Shown here in pieces: positions 41,545-50,005 of a stretch of 64,000 nucleotides of DNA. The position numbers and the translations under genes were made by a program. The notes beneath the pieces are model-generated. The model was not told where the DNA came from. It saw only the letters and a list, made by a program, of their open reading frames with translations, and did not search any database. Source of the stretch: Streptococcus sp. 116-D4 (GTDB lineage Bacteria; Bacillota; Bacilli; Lactobacillales; Streptococcaceae); the NCBI RefSeq assembly GCF_009731465.1, contig NZ_AP021887.1, positions 62,001-126,000 on the forward strand, in the 5' to 3' direction. Each line of letters starts with the position of its first letter. Position 1 is the first letter of the stretch.

Positions 41545-43072
41545 GATTAAAGCAAAAGATTCTGTATTAGAATCTGACTATGAATTTGAAAATTACCCTG
41601 AGAGTGCTATTCAATCTTTTGATAACTCTACTCCAATAGATAAATATAAGGATACATGGCGAATATATAAAGATGAGGTAATTGATTCTAACCCACATAC
41701 AGATGTTTCAGATAAAGAGAAGCAGAAAAAGAGAAAACCTCCTTTTCATATTATGGCAGAATTCTTAATGGCTCATCTCATTGTGGTTAGTATAGCTGAA
41801 ATAGAGGATGCTGGGGAAGGTAGCTTATTTGTGTATAATCCAAAAGAGGGGATTTATCAACCTGCTTGGGATATAGTTCCTAAATTAGTAAGAAGATTAG
41901 AACCTTCTTTTAGGAGTGCTGATATAAACGAGATTATTTGTGCACTAAGTTGTAGCTGTAAAAATGTAAGTATATATCAAGGTTTACGTTACATAGCTTT
42001 AGGGAATTGTATTTATGATACTTATTATCGGTATGGAATGAAATACAGTCCTTCAATTGTGTTTACACATAAGGTACAAGTAAATTATAATTCAGAAGCA
42101 AATTCTCCAGTATTAGGTGGTTGGTCTATTGATTCTTGGTTAGCTGAACTGTTTAATAATGATGCTGAACTAATTCACTTAGCATGGCAAACAATTTTGG
42201 CAGTGATACGTGGTTATGCTGACGAGAGAATTATTTGGCTGATTGGAAAAGGAGGAACAGGTAAGGGTAGTTTCCAGGAGTTGCTAATTAACTTAGTAGG
42301 TAGGAGTAACACAGCCTCCATGAAACTAACTGAATTAGATGGTAGAAACCGTTTTGCCACTTCACAGTTAATAGGTAAACACTTAGTTATTGGAGATGAT
42401 AATCCTATTGATAAGGTGATAACAGACCCTTCTACTATGTTTTCTCTAGTTACTCATGATATTGTCACAATCGAAAAGAAAGGCAAACAGGCCTATTCTG
42501 CTCGACTTACTCCTGTGATTGTTCAATCATCTAATCGATTGATTAAGATTCAAGGAGACAAAGAAGCTATAGCAAGAAGAACTTTCATACTTCCCTTCGT
42601 TTCTGAATTTAACAAAGATGGTTACAAGAGAGAAATAAAGCAGGTTTATCTAAAACGTCAGGATGTATTAGAATATGTATTGCAAAATGCATTAGAATAT
42701 GATATCAGTGATGGATTCAAGGATATCAGTCACCACCCTGCTATCAAGGAAATTCATGGGAAGTCTATGACAAGTGTTGAACAGTTTTCATCTTATCTGT
42801 TTAGTCGTGTAAAATCTACTTTCTTGCCGAATTCATTTATGCTATGGGCATATAAACAATTCTGTGAAGGAAATGGTTTAGAACGAGGAACTAAGGAAGC
42901 CTTTCACAAAGAATTAAAAGATGCACTTCCATCAAACTGGGTCTTTAAGTCAACATTATCTAGTTGTAAAGATTTTGATGAGAGTGATTTGGTTCTTTTT
43001 GTTCATTCTAAGACCTTCAGTTTAGATACTACAAAGAGACATAAAGGGTATGTAATGAAGTCATGCTCTTGA
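41531..43072 (+). CDS. Replication protein: D5/P4-type primase-helicase (SF3)
   Basis: 513 residues. After an N-terminal region of unclear fold (1-130) lies a D5_N-like segment, then an SF3 ATPase: Walker A GKGGTGKGSFQELL near residue 238, Walker B-like LVIGDDN near residue 281, and a sensor-like VIVQSSNRL near residue 328. A winged-helix-like C-terminus follows. It probably melts and unwinds the element's own origin. The start at 41531 gives good spacing from AAAGGAA; in-frame ATGs at 41501 and 41525 are poorly placed. The candidate origin begins at its stop codon. Confidence 0.88.
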   Translation: MSLIKIKAKDSVLESDYEFENYPESAIQSFDNSTPIDKYKDTWRIYKDEVIDSNPHTDVSDKEKQKKRKPPFHIMAEFLMAHLIVVSIAEIEDAGEGSLFVYNPKEGIYQPAWDIVPKLVRRLEPSFRSADINEIICALSCSCKNVSIYQGLRYIALGNCIYDTYYRYGMKYSPSIVFTHKVQVNYNSEANSPVLGGWSIDSWLAELFNNDAELIHLAWQTILAVIRGYADERIIWLIGKGGTGKGSFQELLINLVGRSNTASMKLTELDGRNRFATSQLIGKHLVIGDDNPIDKVITDPSTMFSLVTHDIVTIEKKGKQAYSARLTPVIVQSSNRLIKIQGDKEAIARRTFILPFVSEFNKDGYKREIKQVYLKRQDVLEYVLQNALEYDISDGFKDISHHPAIKEIHGKSMTSVEQFSSYLFSRVKSTFLPNSFMLWAYKQFCEGNGLERGTKEAFHKELKDALPSNWVFKSTLSSCKDFDESDLVLFVHSKTFSLDTTKRHKGYVMKSCS

Positions 43073-43163
43073 TACACTTGAAACAGTAAATTTCATTTCT
43101 ATTTTCAATTTTATTTGTTTTATTTATTCTAAGAAGTTAGAAATTAGTGTATCAAGTGTATCA
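43070..43163 (+). other. Candidate replication origin: 9-base iterons around an AT-rich core
   Basis: AGTGTATCA occurs twice in tandem at 43146-43163, and its reverse complement TGATACACT lies at 43070-43078 overlapping the primase stop. Between them is an AT-rich stretch of about 65 bases, rich in ATTTT and TTTATT. In staphylococcal islands the origin has short repeats flanking an AT-rich region directly downstream of rep, the same plan as here. Confidence 0.55.
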
Positions 43164-43242
43164 TTCTAGAGATATACAAAGTGTGAACGACTAGCCCGCC
43201 ATGAGCGAAGGCAAAGGAGTGAAACACTTTGTTTAGTACCAA

Positions 43243-43403
43243 ATACGCCTAATTTATTCCATGGTCTAATTGACAGCAAGAAACAAGGCACTCTCGTACA
43301 AATGAACTGTTCATCCGAAAAACTAAAGCCTTTCGTCTGAGGCGTTCTTAGCGTACTTTGTGCCTACTTACTGTCAATTTGCTTTCACGGCATAAAGGCG
43401 TAT
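43243..43403. other. Long nested dyad structure downstream of the candidate origin
   Basis: Three nested arms can pair over 160 bases: ATACGCCT (43243-43250) with AGGCGTAT (43396-43403), AATTGACAG (43268-43276) with CTGTCAATT (43371-43379), and AGGCAC (43286-43291) with GTGCCT (43360-43365). Near the centre is a 13-base palindrome ATGAACTGTTCAT (43302-43314). No coding potential is seen from 43073 to 43781 apart from a doubtful frame. A single-strand origin, a transfer or packaging site, or a structured RNA are all possible. Confidence 0.5.
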
Positions 43404-43707
43404 GCTTATGAGATAAATTAGAGAATAAAACTAGCTATTTAAAGAGGTTTTACATTATAGAATTTCATGTTTTTGTAATGTTGACTTGATTCAGCTATCA
43501 GTTTTTACTGTACAATAGTATCAATTTCTCTCTCTGTGTTTGTGGTTAGTAATGCGCGTGATAATAGGATTTCTAAGGGTCGATTAAAAAATAGAATAGT
43601 AATGGATGTATGTGAATTTTGCTATTCAACGATTAACTCTCTATATCAAACATGTGTTAGTAGTGTGGAATTGTCTGAAGGAGGTTCATGTGATATAAAG
43701 GATATAC

Positions 43708-43740
43708 AAAACCCCTGCAATTACTCATTGCAGGGGTTTT
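43708..43740. terminator. Strong bidirectional terminator
   Basis: A perfect 13-bp stem (AAAACCCCTGCAA / TTGCAGGGGTTTT) with a 7-base loop. It separates the + strand replication module from the convergent minus-strand cargo operon. Confidence 0.9.
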
Positions 43741-43781
43741 CAGCTATTAGAGAAGAATTAATAGGTAGAGGCAATTTTGGT

Positions 43782-44849
43782 TTAATCTATTTTGTAAAAT
43801 ACCTGTTCGGAGCTATTCGGAGCAGTTTGTCCAGCTATGATTCTATTTTTGCTTAAATCAGAATCAATCCATTTTATAGTAATGCCAATTGGATAAACAC
43901 TCATACCATATCCTGTAGGTCCTGTGCTAACACTAAAACCTATCTGTCCATCGCTTCCTATACCTGATTTATATATCTGTCCTCCTTTTACTAAACCATT
44001 CTTATTAAACACTATTTCATGTCCTAGCTCATTCCTCCAAGTACCAGCTACACTAGAATAGTCTCCATGTAGAATAGCCTGTGTATCAATTTCTTGTGTT
44101 GTATTTTCTGTGTGTTTTTCTTCTGTGGGAGTCGTGATAAGTGTGGCATCAGTAGCAAATCTATATTGAAAATGTTCAGAATCTTCTGCGATTTTAACTG
44201 TAAATGTAGCAGTCATTCCTTCTTTCCAACCCTTAATGAGTGATTTTTTAATTGGTATTTCAATTCCAGTAATGGGAGCATTGCTAGCTCTTACCCACAC
44301 ACTGTAATATGAGCTCAGTTGTTGAAGATTTCCGTTATATTCTCCCCAAAAAGACTGTCGAATTAGTTCTGCTGTGAAGCGATATAGTTGACCAGTCTTT
44401 AATCTGCCATCATTCTCCATGTCTCTAAGCTCTTCGGCTGTCGTATCTATTATACTATCTTCAGTTGAGCTAGAGCTTGTAGTAGATGTGCTGGAAGAAG
44501 AGGTGGATGATGCAGAGGAACTAGAAGTAGTAGATGAGATTTGTTGTGAAGAGTGACTATCTACTGTTTCTATATTCCTATCTGGATGTCTAAAGAATAA
44601 AAAAGTAGCTCCTATAATGGTAAGAAGTAGAAGTGTAATTGAGGATATAAGAATCCAAAGCTTGTTGTTCTGTGGTAGAGGACAAACTACTACGTGATTC
44701 TGATTTTGGTAAACTTCAACAATATCATTTACTTTAGGATGAAAAGTTAACTCATTGATAGGAACATTTAGAGTCTCGTTTGTGTGGAGTCGAATGATAA
44801 TATGTGTTTCTGAAACGTGAATAATTTGGTTATGTTTTTTATTTTTCAT
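43782..44849 (-). CDS. Membrane protein: cytoplasmic beta-domain, one TM, Ser-rich linker, DUF6287-like C-terminus
   Basis: 355 residues. The N-terminal soluble domain (1-60) has VPINELTFHPKVNDIVEVY at 29-47, closely matching residues 26-44 of the next gene's product. One membrane helix follows (64-86), a Ser/Thr tract (98-130), a middle domain (about 135-245) that looks like a beta-barrel, and a C-terminal region (255-355, AGTWRNELGHEIVFNKNG) resembling DUF6287. It is last in a four-gene minus-strand operon, six bases after its neighbour. No function is known to me; topology predicts an outside C-terminus. Confidence 0.8.
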   Translation of the reverse strand: MKNKKHNQIIHVSETHIIIRLHTNETLNVPINELTFHPKVNDIVEVYQNQNHVVVCPLPQNNKLWILISSITLLLLTIIGATFLFFRHPDRNIETVDSHSSQQISSTTSSSSASSTSSSSTSTTSSSSTEDSIIDTTAEELRDMENDGRLKTGQLYRFTAELIRQSFWGEYNGNLQQLSSYYSVWVRASNAPITGIEIPIKKSLIKGWKEGMTATFTVKIAEDSEHFQYRFATDATLITTPTEEKHTENTTQEIDTQAILHGDYSSVAGTWRNELGHEIVFNKNGLVKGGQIYKSGIGSDGQIGFSVSTGPTGYGMSVYPIGITIKWIDSDLSKNRIIAGQTAPNSSEQVFYKID

Positions 44850-44855
44850 GTAGTA

Positions 44856-45809
44856 TTAGTTCTCGTACATATAGGCAACCATGAGAGGTAGTGTTTTTGT
44901 GGATTTAAAGACCGTCTCATAACTTTGTCTTCCTTTTACTAGTCCGTACAATGTTATATGGTCATCTTCGGCTATAACTCTATTGTTGTATTCAGAAGGA
45001 ATAGAAACCAAAATAATTTTATCATAGTCATCATTTATGGCTACACGCAGTGTATAGGCTTTCCCATCTTCCATAGCTTGTAAAACTTTACCATATACCC
45101 TTACTTTAGTATCTACGGCTATTTCATCATGATTCCACTTGTTATAGTCTACTTCACCATAATTTGCTTTATCATTATCTACAGTAATCTTAGGTTTTGA
45201 TGGTACTGAGGATGATGAACTAGAGCTACTCTCTCTAGATAATGAAGGTGTAGTAGAGCTACTTGCCTTTAAAGAGGATGAGGAGTTAGAACTATTTTGT
45301 GATGTAGTATTTCTTGAAACTGTCGTTGGTGTCTTTTCTGTAAACTTTTCTACAAAACCAAATGCCATAAATGACAAAATCACACATACAAGAGCGATAA
45401 TAAAACATTTGAAAGAAATGTCCTTATTTACTTTACTTTTTTTAATAGATGAAATTATTAGAAATGCAAGATTTAATAAGCACATTATAGTCGACTCAAG
45501 TACAACTAGGGCTATGGTTTCCTGATAACCTAGATATATTGAACAAATTACAGTGATAATAGCTATAATTATTACTAAAACTAGATTTATATGTGCGACT
45601 AATGATAGTCTTTCAGAAATACTTTTTTTCACTTTGCTAATTTTATTTTTACTATCAATCTTTATAACAATATCACCATAAACCTCGACATAATCCCCTA
45701 TACTAGGTTCAAAGTCACAAGATTCAATAGGAATTTCCTTTAAACTTCCATCTTCATAACCTATATAAACTGTAGCTTCAGTTATTTTAATAATTTTTCC
45801 TTTAATCAT
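44856..45809 (-). CDS. Membrane protein: same cytoplasmic beta-domain, three TMs, Ser-rich linker, OB-like outer domain
   Basis: 317 residues. N-terminal domain 1-55 with IPIESCDFEPSIGDYVEVY (26-44), helices at about 72-92, 98-120 and 133-153, a Ser-rich linker (164-204) and an outer domain (210-317). The outer domain reads like an OB-fold: VRVYGKVLQAMEDGKAYTLR and ITLYGLVKGRQSYET. Good ribosome site GGGAGACCAACA. The product shares its N-terminal domain with the product of the downstream gene, so the two may bind the same cytoplasmic partner. Confidence 0.8.
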   Translation of the reverse strand: MIKGKIIKITEATVYIGYEDGSLKEIPIESCDFEPSIGDYVEVYGDIVIKIDSKNKISKVKKSISERLSLVAHINLVLVIIIAIITVICSIYLGYQETIALVVLESTIMCLLNLAFLIISSIKKSKVNKDISFKCFIIALVCVILSFMAFGFVEKFTEKTPTTVSRNTTSQNSSNSSSSLKASSSTTPSLSRESSSSSSSSVPSKPKITVDNDKANYGEVDYNKWNHDEIAVDTKVRVYGKVLQAMEDGKAYTLRVAINDDYDKIILVSIPSEYNNRVIAEDDHITLYGLVKGRQSYETVFKSTKTLPLMVAYMYEN

Positions 45810-45871
45810 TGTTGGTCTCCCTGAATTTTATCTTATAACATTCAAGTTATTAGCTGTTTGTACTTGTTTTT

Positions 45872-46309
45872 TTATTTCTCTTCAATAAACTGTGTAATCA
45901 CTTCAACATTAGCTTGACTTGCTTTCGGTAATATGTCATATACTGTACCATTTGTGAAGTAAGTGAGATTGGGGATTGTTTTGAATCCTACAGTTGTTTT
46001 AAAGTTATTCCAACTTGTCTTATCTATATGCTCACTATCTAAGTAATACACAGTTGTCTCAGTTTTATCTACTGCTTTTGCTAGCTTTGGAGCAAATTCT
46101 TGGCAGTATGGACAACTCTCTCTCCCTGTGTATAGGTAAAAGCTTTCTTTATGTTGTATTTTCTGTTCCACAGCCTCTAAACTTATCTTTTGGAGTCTGT
46201 TTATAGCTATCTGGTAGTCTGTTTGTGGCAGAGTGGTTAAGTATGCTGTGAATGTGACGATTATAATAAGTAGTAGTGACAGTAGAATAAGAACTTTCTT
46301 ACTATTCAT
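45872..46309 (-). CDS. Membrane-anchored thioredoxin-like protein (bacteriocin accessory-protein type)
   Basis: 145 residues. N-terminal membrane anchor (5-24), then a thioredoxin fold with the active site Cys66-Pro-Tyr-Cys69 (YTGRESCPYCQEF) and the cis-Pro region FKTIPNLTYF. It resembles PedC/BrcD-type accessory proteins that help form disulfides in secreted peptides. The start is the ATG at 46309, overlapping the upstream gene's stop by 8 bases; a GTG one codon earlier is possible. Its partner may be the Cys-containing Excalibur domain of the upstream gene product. Confidence 0.85.
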   Translation of the reverse strand: MNSKKVLILLSLLLIIIVTFTAYLTTLPQTDYQIAINRLQKISLEAVEQKIQHKESFYLYTGRESCPYCQEFAPKLAKAVDKTETTVYYLDSEHIDKTSWNNFKTTVGFKTIPNLTYFTNGTVYDILPKASQANVEVITQFIEEK

Positions 46310-47141
46310 CACATCCGTATCCGTCTTTATCTCTATCTAACCATGGACCGTATTGTGGGTCACTAGCAGGTATATTTACACGTCCTGCTTTTCGTGCTTC
46401 CGTACAGTTTTTGAACGGTCTTAAATGAGATTGTGGAGCAGGCGTAGACGATTGTGTAGGAGTAGTTATAGTGTGAGATGAAGCTTGTTCTTGCTCTTTT
46501 TCTCGTGAAGATGCTTTGCTTTCTTCCTCTTTTGATTTAGAGGCTTCGATACTTGCTTTTTCTTCTTCTTGTGCTTTCTCTGTTTTTCTCACTTCACTGA
46601 TTACTAACGAGCCTTTATCGATTGAATCGTATTTTTCTATAGATACTGTGTTTCCTGTATAGACCATAAGTTCATTCATTTTCACAGCTAGTGATTCAGG
46701 TGTACGAATAAGAAGCTTCTTGCCTGTTATGCTGTACTCACGGTATTCATCTTTTTCTTCAATCCCAATTACCTCGGCTTCAACTTCGTAGAGTTTATCT
46801 GTGTTAGAGAGTTTGTGTGCTATCTCTCTCACTGCTTTGGCTCGTAGTATGATTTTAATTTGTGGTGTATTTAGATAAGCGTCTACAGCTATATGTCCAG
46901 TTGGAGACCATTTCTCTATTTTAGAGCTAGTTTCACTACTGGATGATGAAGTAGAGGAAGAAGAACTAGACTGTTTAACTTGTGAAGACTGTTTGACAGA
47001 ATCACTAGCCTTAGTTTGAACTTGTGAGTGTTTAGTACTACTGCTAGTTAATAGTGTAAAGAAAAAAATGAGGATAAGCAATAGTACAATACTACCTATA
47101 ATCTTTTGTTCTTTGCTCAATTCCTTAAGCTTTTTAAGCAT
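46302..47141 (-). CDS. Membrane protein with Ser-rich linkers and C-terminal Excalibur domain
   Basis: 279 residues. One membrane helix (about 14-32), a Ser-rich tract (33-75), a folded middle domain (about 78-195), a charged Ser/Glu/Lys coiled segment (196-225) and a C-terminal Excalibur domain (FKNCTEARKAGR, then DPQYGPWLDRDKDGYGCDE) with two Cys and a DxDxDG-type calcium loop. First gene of the operon, with a strong ribosome site AGGAGGTTATAT. Excalibur domains are extracellular calcium-binding modules; the role here is unknown. Confidence 0.85.
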   Translation of the reverse strand: MLKKLKELSKEQKIIGSIVLLLILIFFFTLLTSSSTKHSQVQTKASDSVKQSSQVKQSSSSSSTSSSSSETSSKIEKWSPTGHIAVDAYLNTPQIKIILRAKAVREIAHKLSNTDKLYEVEAEVIGIEEKDEYREYSITGKKLLIRTPESLAVKMNELMVYTGNTVSIEKYDSIDKGSLVISEVRKTEKAQEEEKASIEASKSKEEESKASSREKEQEQASSHTITTPTQSSTPAPQSHLRPFKNCTEARKAGRVNIPASDPQYGPWLDRDKDGYGCDE

Positions 47142-47325
47142 ATATAACCTCCTAATATTTAACTTTATTTAATAAAATAAAAGAAATATTTCCTAATAGT
47201 TATAATTATATCACACAAATTTTAACAATAGAATATATTTTTAAAAAATATTAAACCATAGAGAATGTAAACCTGATTGTTTAATCTATAAGATAGATAG
47301 TAGATTTAACATAGAGGGTGAAGGA

Positions 47326-47652
47326 ATGGATGATATATTAGAAACTATAAGTAATCAGATACGAGACTTACGAGCTTCAAAGAAGATTACACAGCAAGAA
47401 CTAGCAGAAAGAACAAATCTAAGCGTTCCTTATATCAGTCAGATAGAAAATAATCACAGAAATATCTCTTTGGAAACTTTTGTGAAGATTGTTGATGCTT
47501 TGGAAGTTCCATTGAGTGATTTTTTCTTACCTTATTCTGTGCCACAAGATACAGAAATGATGGAACTGTTATTGAAGATTCAGAAACATCCACAGCATAA
47601 GATGATTGTTCATAAGGTGATGGAAATACTTGAATTAAGCCAAGATAGTTAG
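47326..47652 (+). CDS. Small XRE-family regulator
   Basis: 108 residues. Helix-turn-helix at about 10-65 (ITQQELAERTNLSVPYISQIENNHRNISLETFVKIVDAL) followed by a short acidic helical tail. It stands divergent to the membrane-protein operon across a 184-base AT-rich spacer and probably controls that operon or itself. It is distinct from the 179-residue repressor near the integrase. Confidence 0.85.
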   Translation: MDDILETISNQIRDLRASKKITQQELAERTNLSVPYISQIENNHRNISLETFVKIVDALEVPLSDFFLPYSVPQDTEMMELLLKIQKHPQHKMIVHKVMEILELSQDS

Positions 47653-48052
47653 TGTAAAATAAAAAGCAACTAAAGTGTAATTTATCCGAAATATATCCAA
47701 CAGTAGACAGTTACTTTAGTATTTATTGGTATTTCCTTCATTCTTCAGATTGTTATAGTCTCTTGTGAAGTAATTTTTAATAGTAATCTGTAGGTCAGGT
47801 AATTAGAATCTATCCGTACTTTTTACATATTGTGAGGATTAAAGGTTACATTATTCAGATAAGGAATGAGAATTATTTTTCTTTATTGAAGAGGTCGATT
47901 AAAAAATAAAAAGAAAGCGCTGAATCTAAGTATCCAGTGCTTATCTATTACCTTAAAAATGTGTTATCTCTTATATAGGGGAACCTGTTAGAAGAATCCT
48001 AATAATTGTTGTAATTACAAAAGTAAAAATTACTACTATTCTTATTAATTTA
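47653..48052. other. Non-coding interval with a terminator for the minus-strand gene
   Basis: No gene is seen. A hairpin at 47906-47945 (AGCACTG/CAGCGCT arms on the minus strand, T-run after) would end the 48053-48856 transcript. A 12-base palindrome TTGTAATTACAA lies at 48009-48020. AAAGTGTAATTTAT at 47672 recurs at 49162, and GTAAAATAAAAAG at 47654 recurs at 49001, suggesting an old duplication of flanking sequence inside the element. Confidence 0.5.
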
Positions 48053-48856
48053 CTACTTTAATATTCCAGAAAACTTAACTTCATCAGGAGCCATTATATA
48101 ACGATTCACAGCGACTTCTTCATCACTGAGTGTGTAATAGAATCTAGGGCTATTTACTCCGTGGGATTTAGCAATTTTATATAAAGATTTGTTTAGCGCA
48201 CTGATAATTGCTCTAAGTTCTTTATTTGAATACGAAGCATTATTTTCTGTGAGAATGATTCTGATGCCAGGTGTTACAGATGTTTTTTCCATTTCAAGCA
48301 TATTTGCTCCTAATTGTGTATTTACTTTATCTACACCCTCTTGAATTGCATTATAGAAAGCATCTAAATCTACTTTTCTGTTTTCTTCATTAGATTTTTT
48401 CTCAGATTCATTAGATTTTTTTTCTGCTTCCTCTTTCATTTTTTTCTGTTTTTCCCGTTCTTCTTGTTCTTGTCTCTCCTTTTCTTCTTTAATCTTTTCG
48501 ATTTGTTTATTAAGTTTCAATTCCACTTCATCTACACGGTAAGACAAGTTACCAAATTTTACCTCATAATCGGTTGGATATGTATCTTTTAGGTGTTTAA
48601 TTTCCTTTTTAACAGATGACAATTCACTATCATTAGAAACAAGCTTCAAAGCTTCCTCTAGCGTTATATTTGGTTTAATATTTTCTGTGTCATTTTCTAG
48701 TGTTTCAACTAACTTAGTAACACGTTCCGTATCTTTAGCATATTCTTGCTTACTATTGCTTTCTATTATATGAGCAAACCAAAAACCTAAAAGAGAAAAT
48801 ATCACTAAAAAGCCTATAAAGTAGTTAGCAAATTTCTCAATTTTCTTTTTATTCAT
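48053..48856 (-). CDS. Membrane-anchored coiled-coil protein of unknown function
   Basis: 267 residues. N-terminal membrane helix (about 12-30) with a basic cytoplasmic start, then an outer helical region (35-95), a long Glu/Lys/Gln coiled coil (about 95-160, EKERQEQEEREKQKKM) and a compact C-terminal domain (165-267). It has a strong ribosome site (AGGAGGC) and its own transcription unit. The single-TM, charged-linker, outer-domain plan resembles the nearby operon products, but no shared domain is visible. Confidence 0.75.
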   Translation of the reverse strand: MNKKKIEKFANYFIGFLVIFSLLGFWFAHIIESNSKQEYAKDTERVTKLVETLENDTENIKPNITLEEALKLVSNDSELSSVKKEIKHLKDTYPTDYEVKFGNLSYRVDEVELKLNKQIEKIKEEKERQEQEEREKQKKMKEEAEKKSNESEKKSNEENRKVDLDAFYNAIQEGVDKVNTQLGANMLEMEKTSVTPGIRIILTENNASYSNKELRAIISALNKSLYKIAKSHGVNSPRFYYTLSDEEVAVNRYIMAPDEVKFSGILK

Positions 48857-49380
48857 AAAAAGCCTCCTGTTTTATATTTATGTTTAAAATATTGTTAAAC
48901 ACTATCCTAATTATACCACAGTTATATATACATTAGTTAATTCTTTTTAATAATTTTTAACTAAAGTAAATATACAACCTTAATCTACAAGATGAATAGA
49001 GTAAAATAAAAAGTACCTAAATGGTACTTCTTACTTGCCTACTGAACTCATCACCATGAAATTTGTACTCCTTTTTGTCCACCTTGGAGTAAAGTTTAAT
49101 CTATTTTATTTAATATGTAAATTCTAAAAATATTACAGAATCAACATTTATAAAGCATAACAAAGTGTAATTTATACTAAATCTATTCTACAACAAAATG
49201 TTGTAATATTTTATTGAATCAGATAGGCTTTAGAGCCTTGATATTGAGCACTTTGGGGCGCTTTCCCTTAGTGCTTTTTTTGTTTTTACAATAGCTTTTA
49301 AGCATACAGCTATAAGTATCTATACGCGACTAGACCTGTATAGTTTAAAGTGATATAATAGTCTAAAAGGAGGTACTACT
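48857..49380. other. Non-coding interval with several hairpins and an orphan terminator
   Basis: No gene is seen in 524 bases. Hairpins: AAGTACC/GGTACTT (49011-49029), TACAACA/TGTTGTA near 49191-49207, AGGCTTTAGAGCCT near 49226-49239, and a terminator-like AGCACT/AGTGCT stem with a TTTTTTTG tail (49248-49281). No upstream + strand gene needs this terminator, so a small RNA could end here. A TATAAT near 49354 is the relBE promoter. Confidence 0.4.
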
Positions 49381-49668
49381 ATGAATGTTTTAGAAAAAAA
49401 TACACAGGTAAACTTTAAGACTAACAAAGACTTGTTAGAGAAGGCTAAAGCTATTATCACAGCGCAAAATCTTGATATGACAGCTAGTTTTAACTTGTTT
49501 TTAGAACACATTGTAGAAAATAAAGCTTTGCCATTTGAAACTCAAGTAGATAAAGAAAGAGAAGAACTTCTATCAGGGTTGCGTGCTGAAATTGCCCGTA
49601 GCTTTGACGATTTAGAACATGGAAGAACTTACAGCCTTGATGAAGTGAGGGCTAACCTTGGAATTTAA
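49381..49668 (+). CDS. relB: RelB/DinJ-family antitoxin
   Basis: 95 residues. N-terminal ribbon-helix-helix-like region (NTQVNFKTNKDLLEKAKAIITAQNLDMTASFNLFLEHIV) and an acidic C-terminal toxin-wrapping tail. It overlaps the toxin gene by 11 bases, the usual antitoxin-first order. Good ribosome site (AAGGAGGTACTACT) and a TATAAT just upstream. Probably autorepressing. Confidence 0.88.
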   Translation: MNVLEKNTQVNFKTNKDLLEKAKAIITAQNLDMTASFNLFLEHIVENKALPFETQVDKEREELLSGLRAEIARSFDDLEHGRTYSLDEVRANLGI

Positions 49669-50005
49669 CGAGAACGTATATAGCCTTATTATCTCCGAAA
49701 CGGTACAAGAACAGCTAAGAGGTATTAAAGATTATATCTCAGCTAACTACTTTTCAGAACAGGCAGGAGCAAACACAGTTAAGAATATTCTTTATGGTTT
49801 GAAGCGGCTTGAAGTTTTTCCAGAAGCAGGATTTGATGCTGATGAAAGAGTAGGAGTTATTATATACCCACCCCACAAAACTCGATGCATCATTTTAGGC
49901 GATTACCTAGCCTTCTATCATATTTTAGAGGACAGAAAAGCTGTCTTTATATCAGATATTATTCATAGCAAACAGGACTACATCCGCTTGTTCAAGAAAA
50001 AATAG
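49658..50005 (+). CDS. relE: RelE/ParE-family toxin
   Basis: 115 residues from a TTG start inside the antitoxin gene (MEFNENVYSLIISETVQEQLRGIKDYI). It has the RelE/ParE fold pattern, with a C-terminal IILGDYLAFYHILEDRKAVFISDIIHSKQDY segment. RelE members cut mRNA on the ribosome and ParE members poison gyrase; the sequence alone does not decide which. The pair probably stabilises the element. Confidence 0.87.
   Translation: MEFNENVYSLIISETVQEQLRGIKDYISANYFSEQAGANTVKNILYGLKRLEVFPEAGFDADERVGVIIYPPHKTRCIILGDYLAFYHILEDRKAVFISDIIHSKQDYIRLFKKK

Noticed and set aside
43243-43403. tRNA or rRNA gene within the element
   Set aside because: The dyad is much longer than a tRNA and lacks a T-loop and CCA-proximal pattern; nothing rRNA-like is seen.
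43536-43856. 106-residue plus-strand frame beyond the candidate origin
   Set aside because: It runs through the strong bidirectional terminator at 43708-43740 and into the convergent gene, has no good ribosome site and shows no domain.
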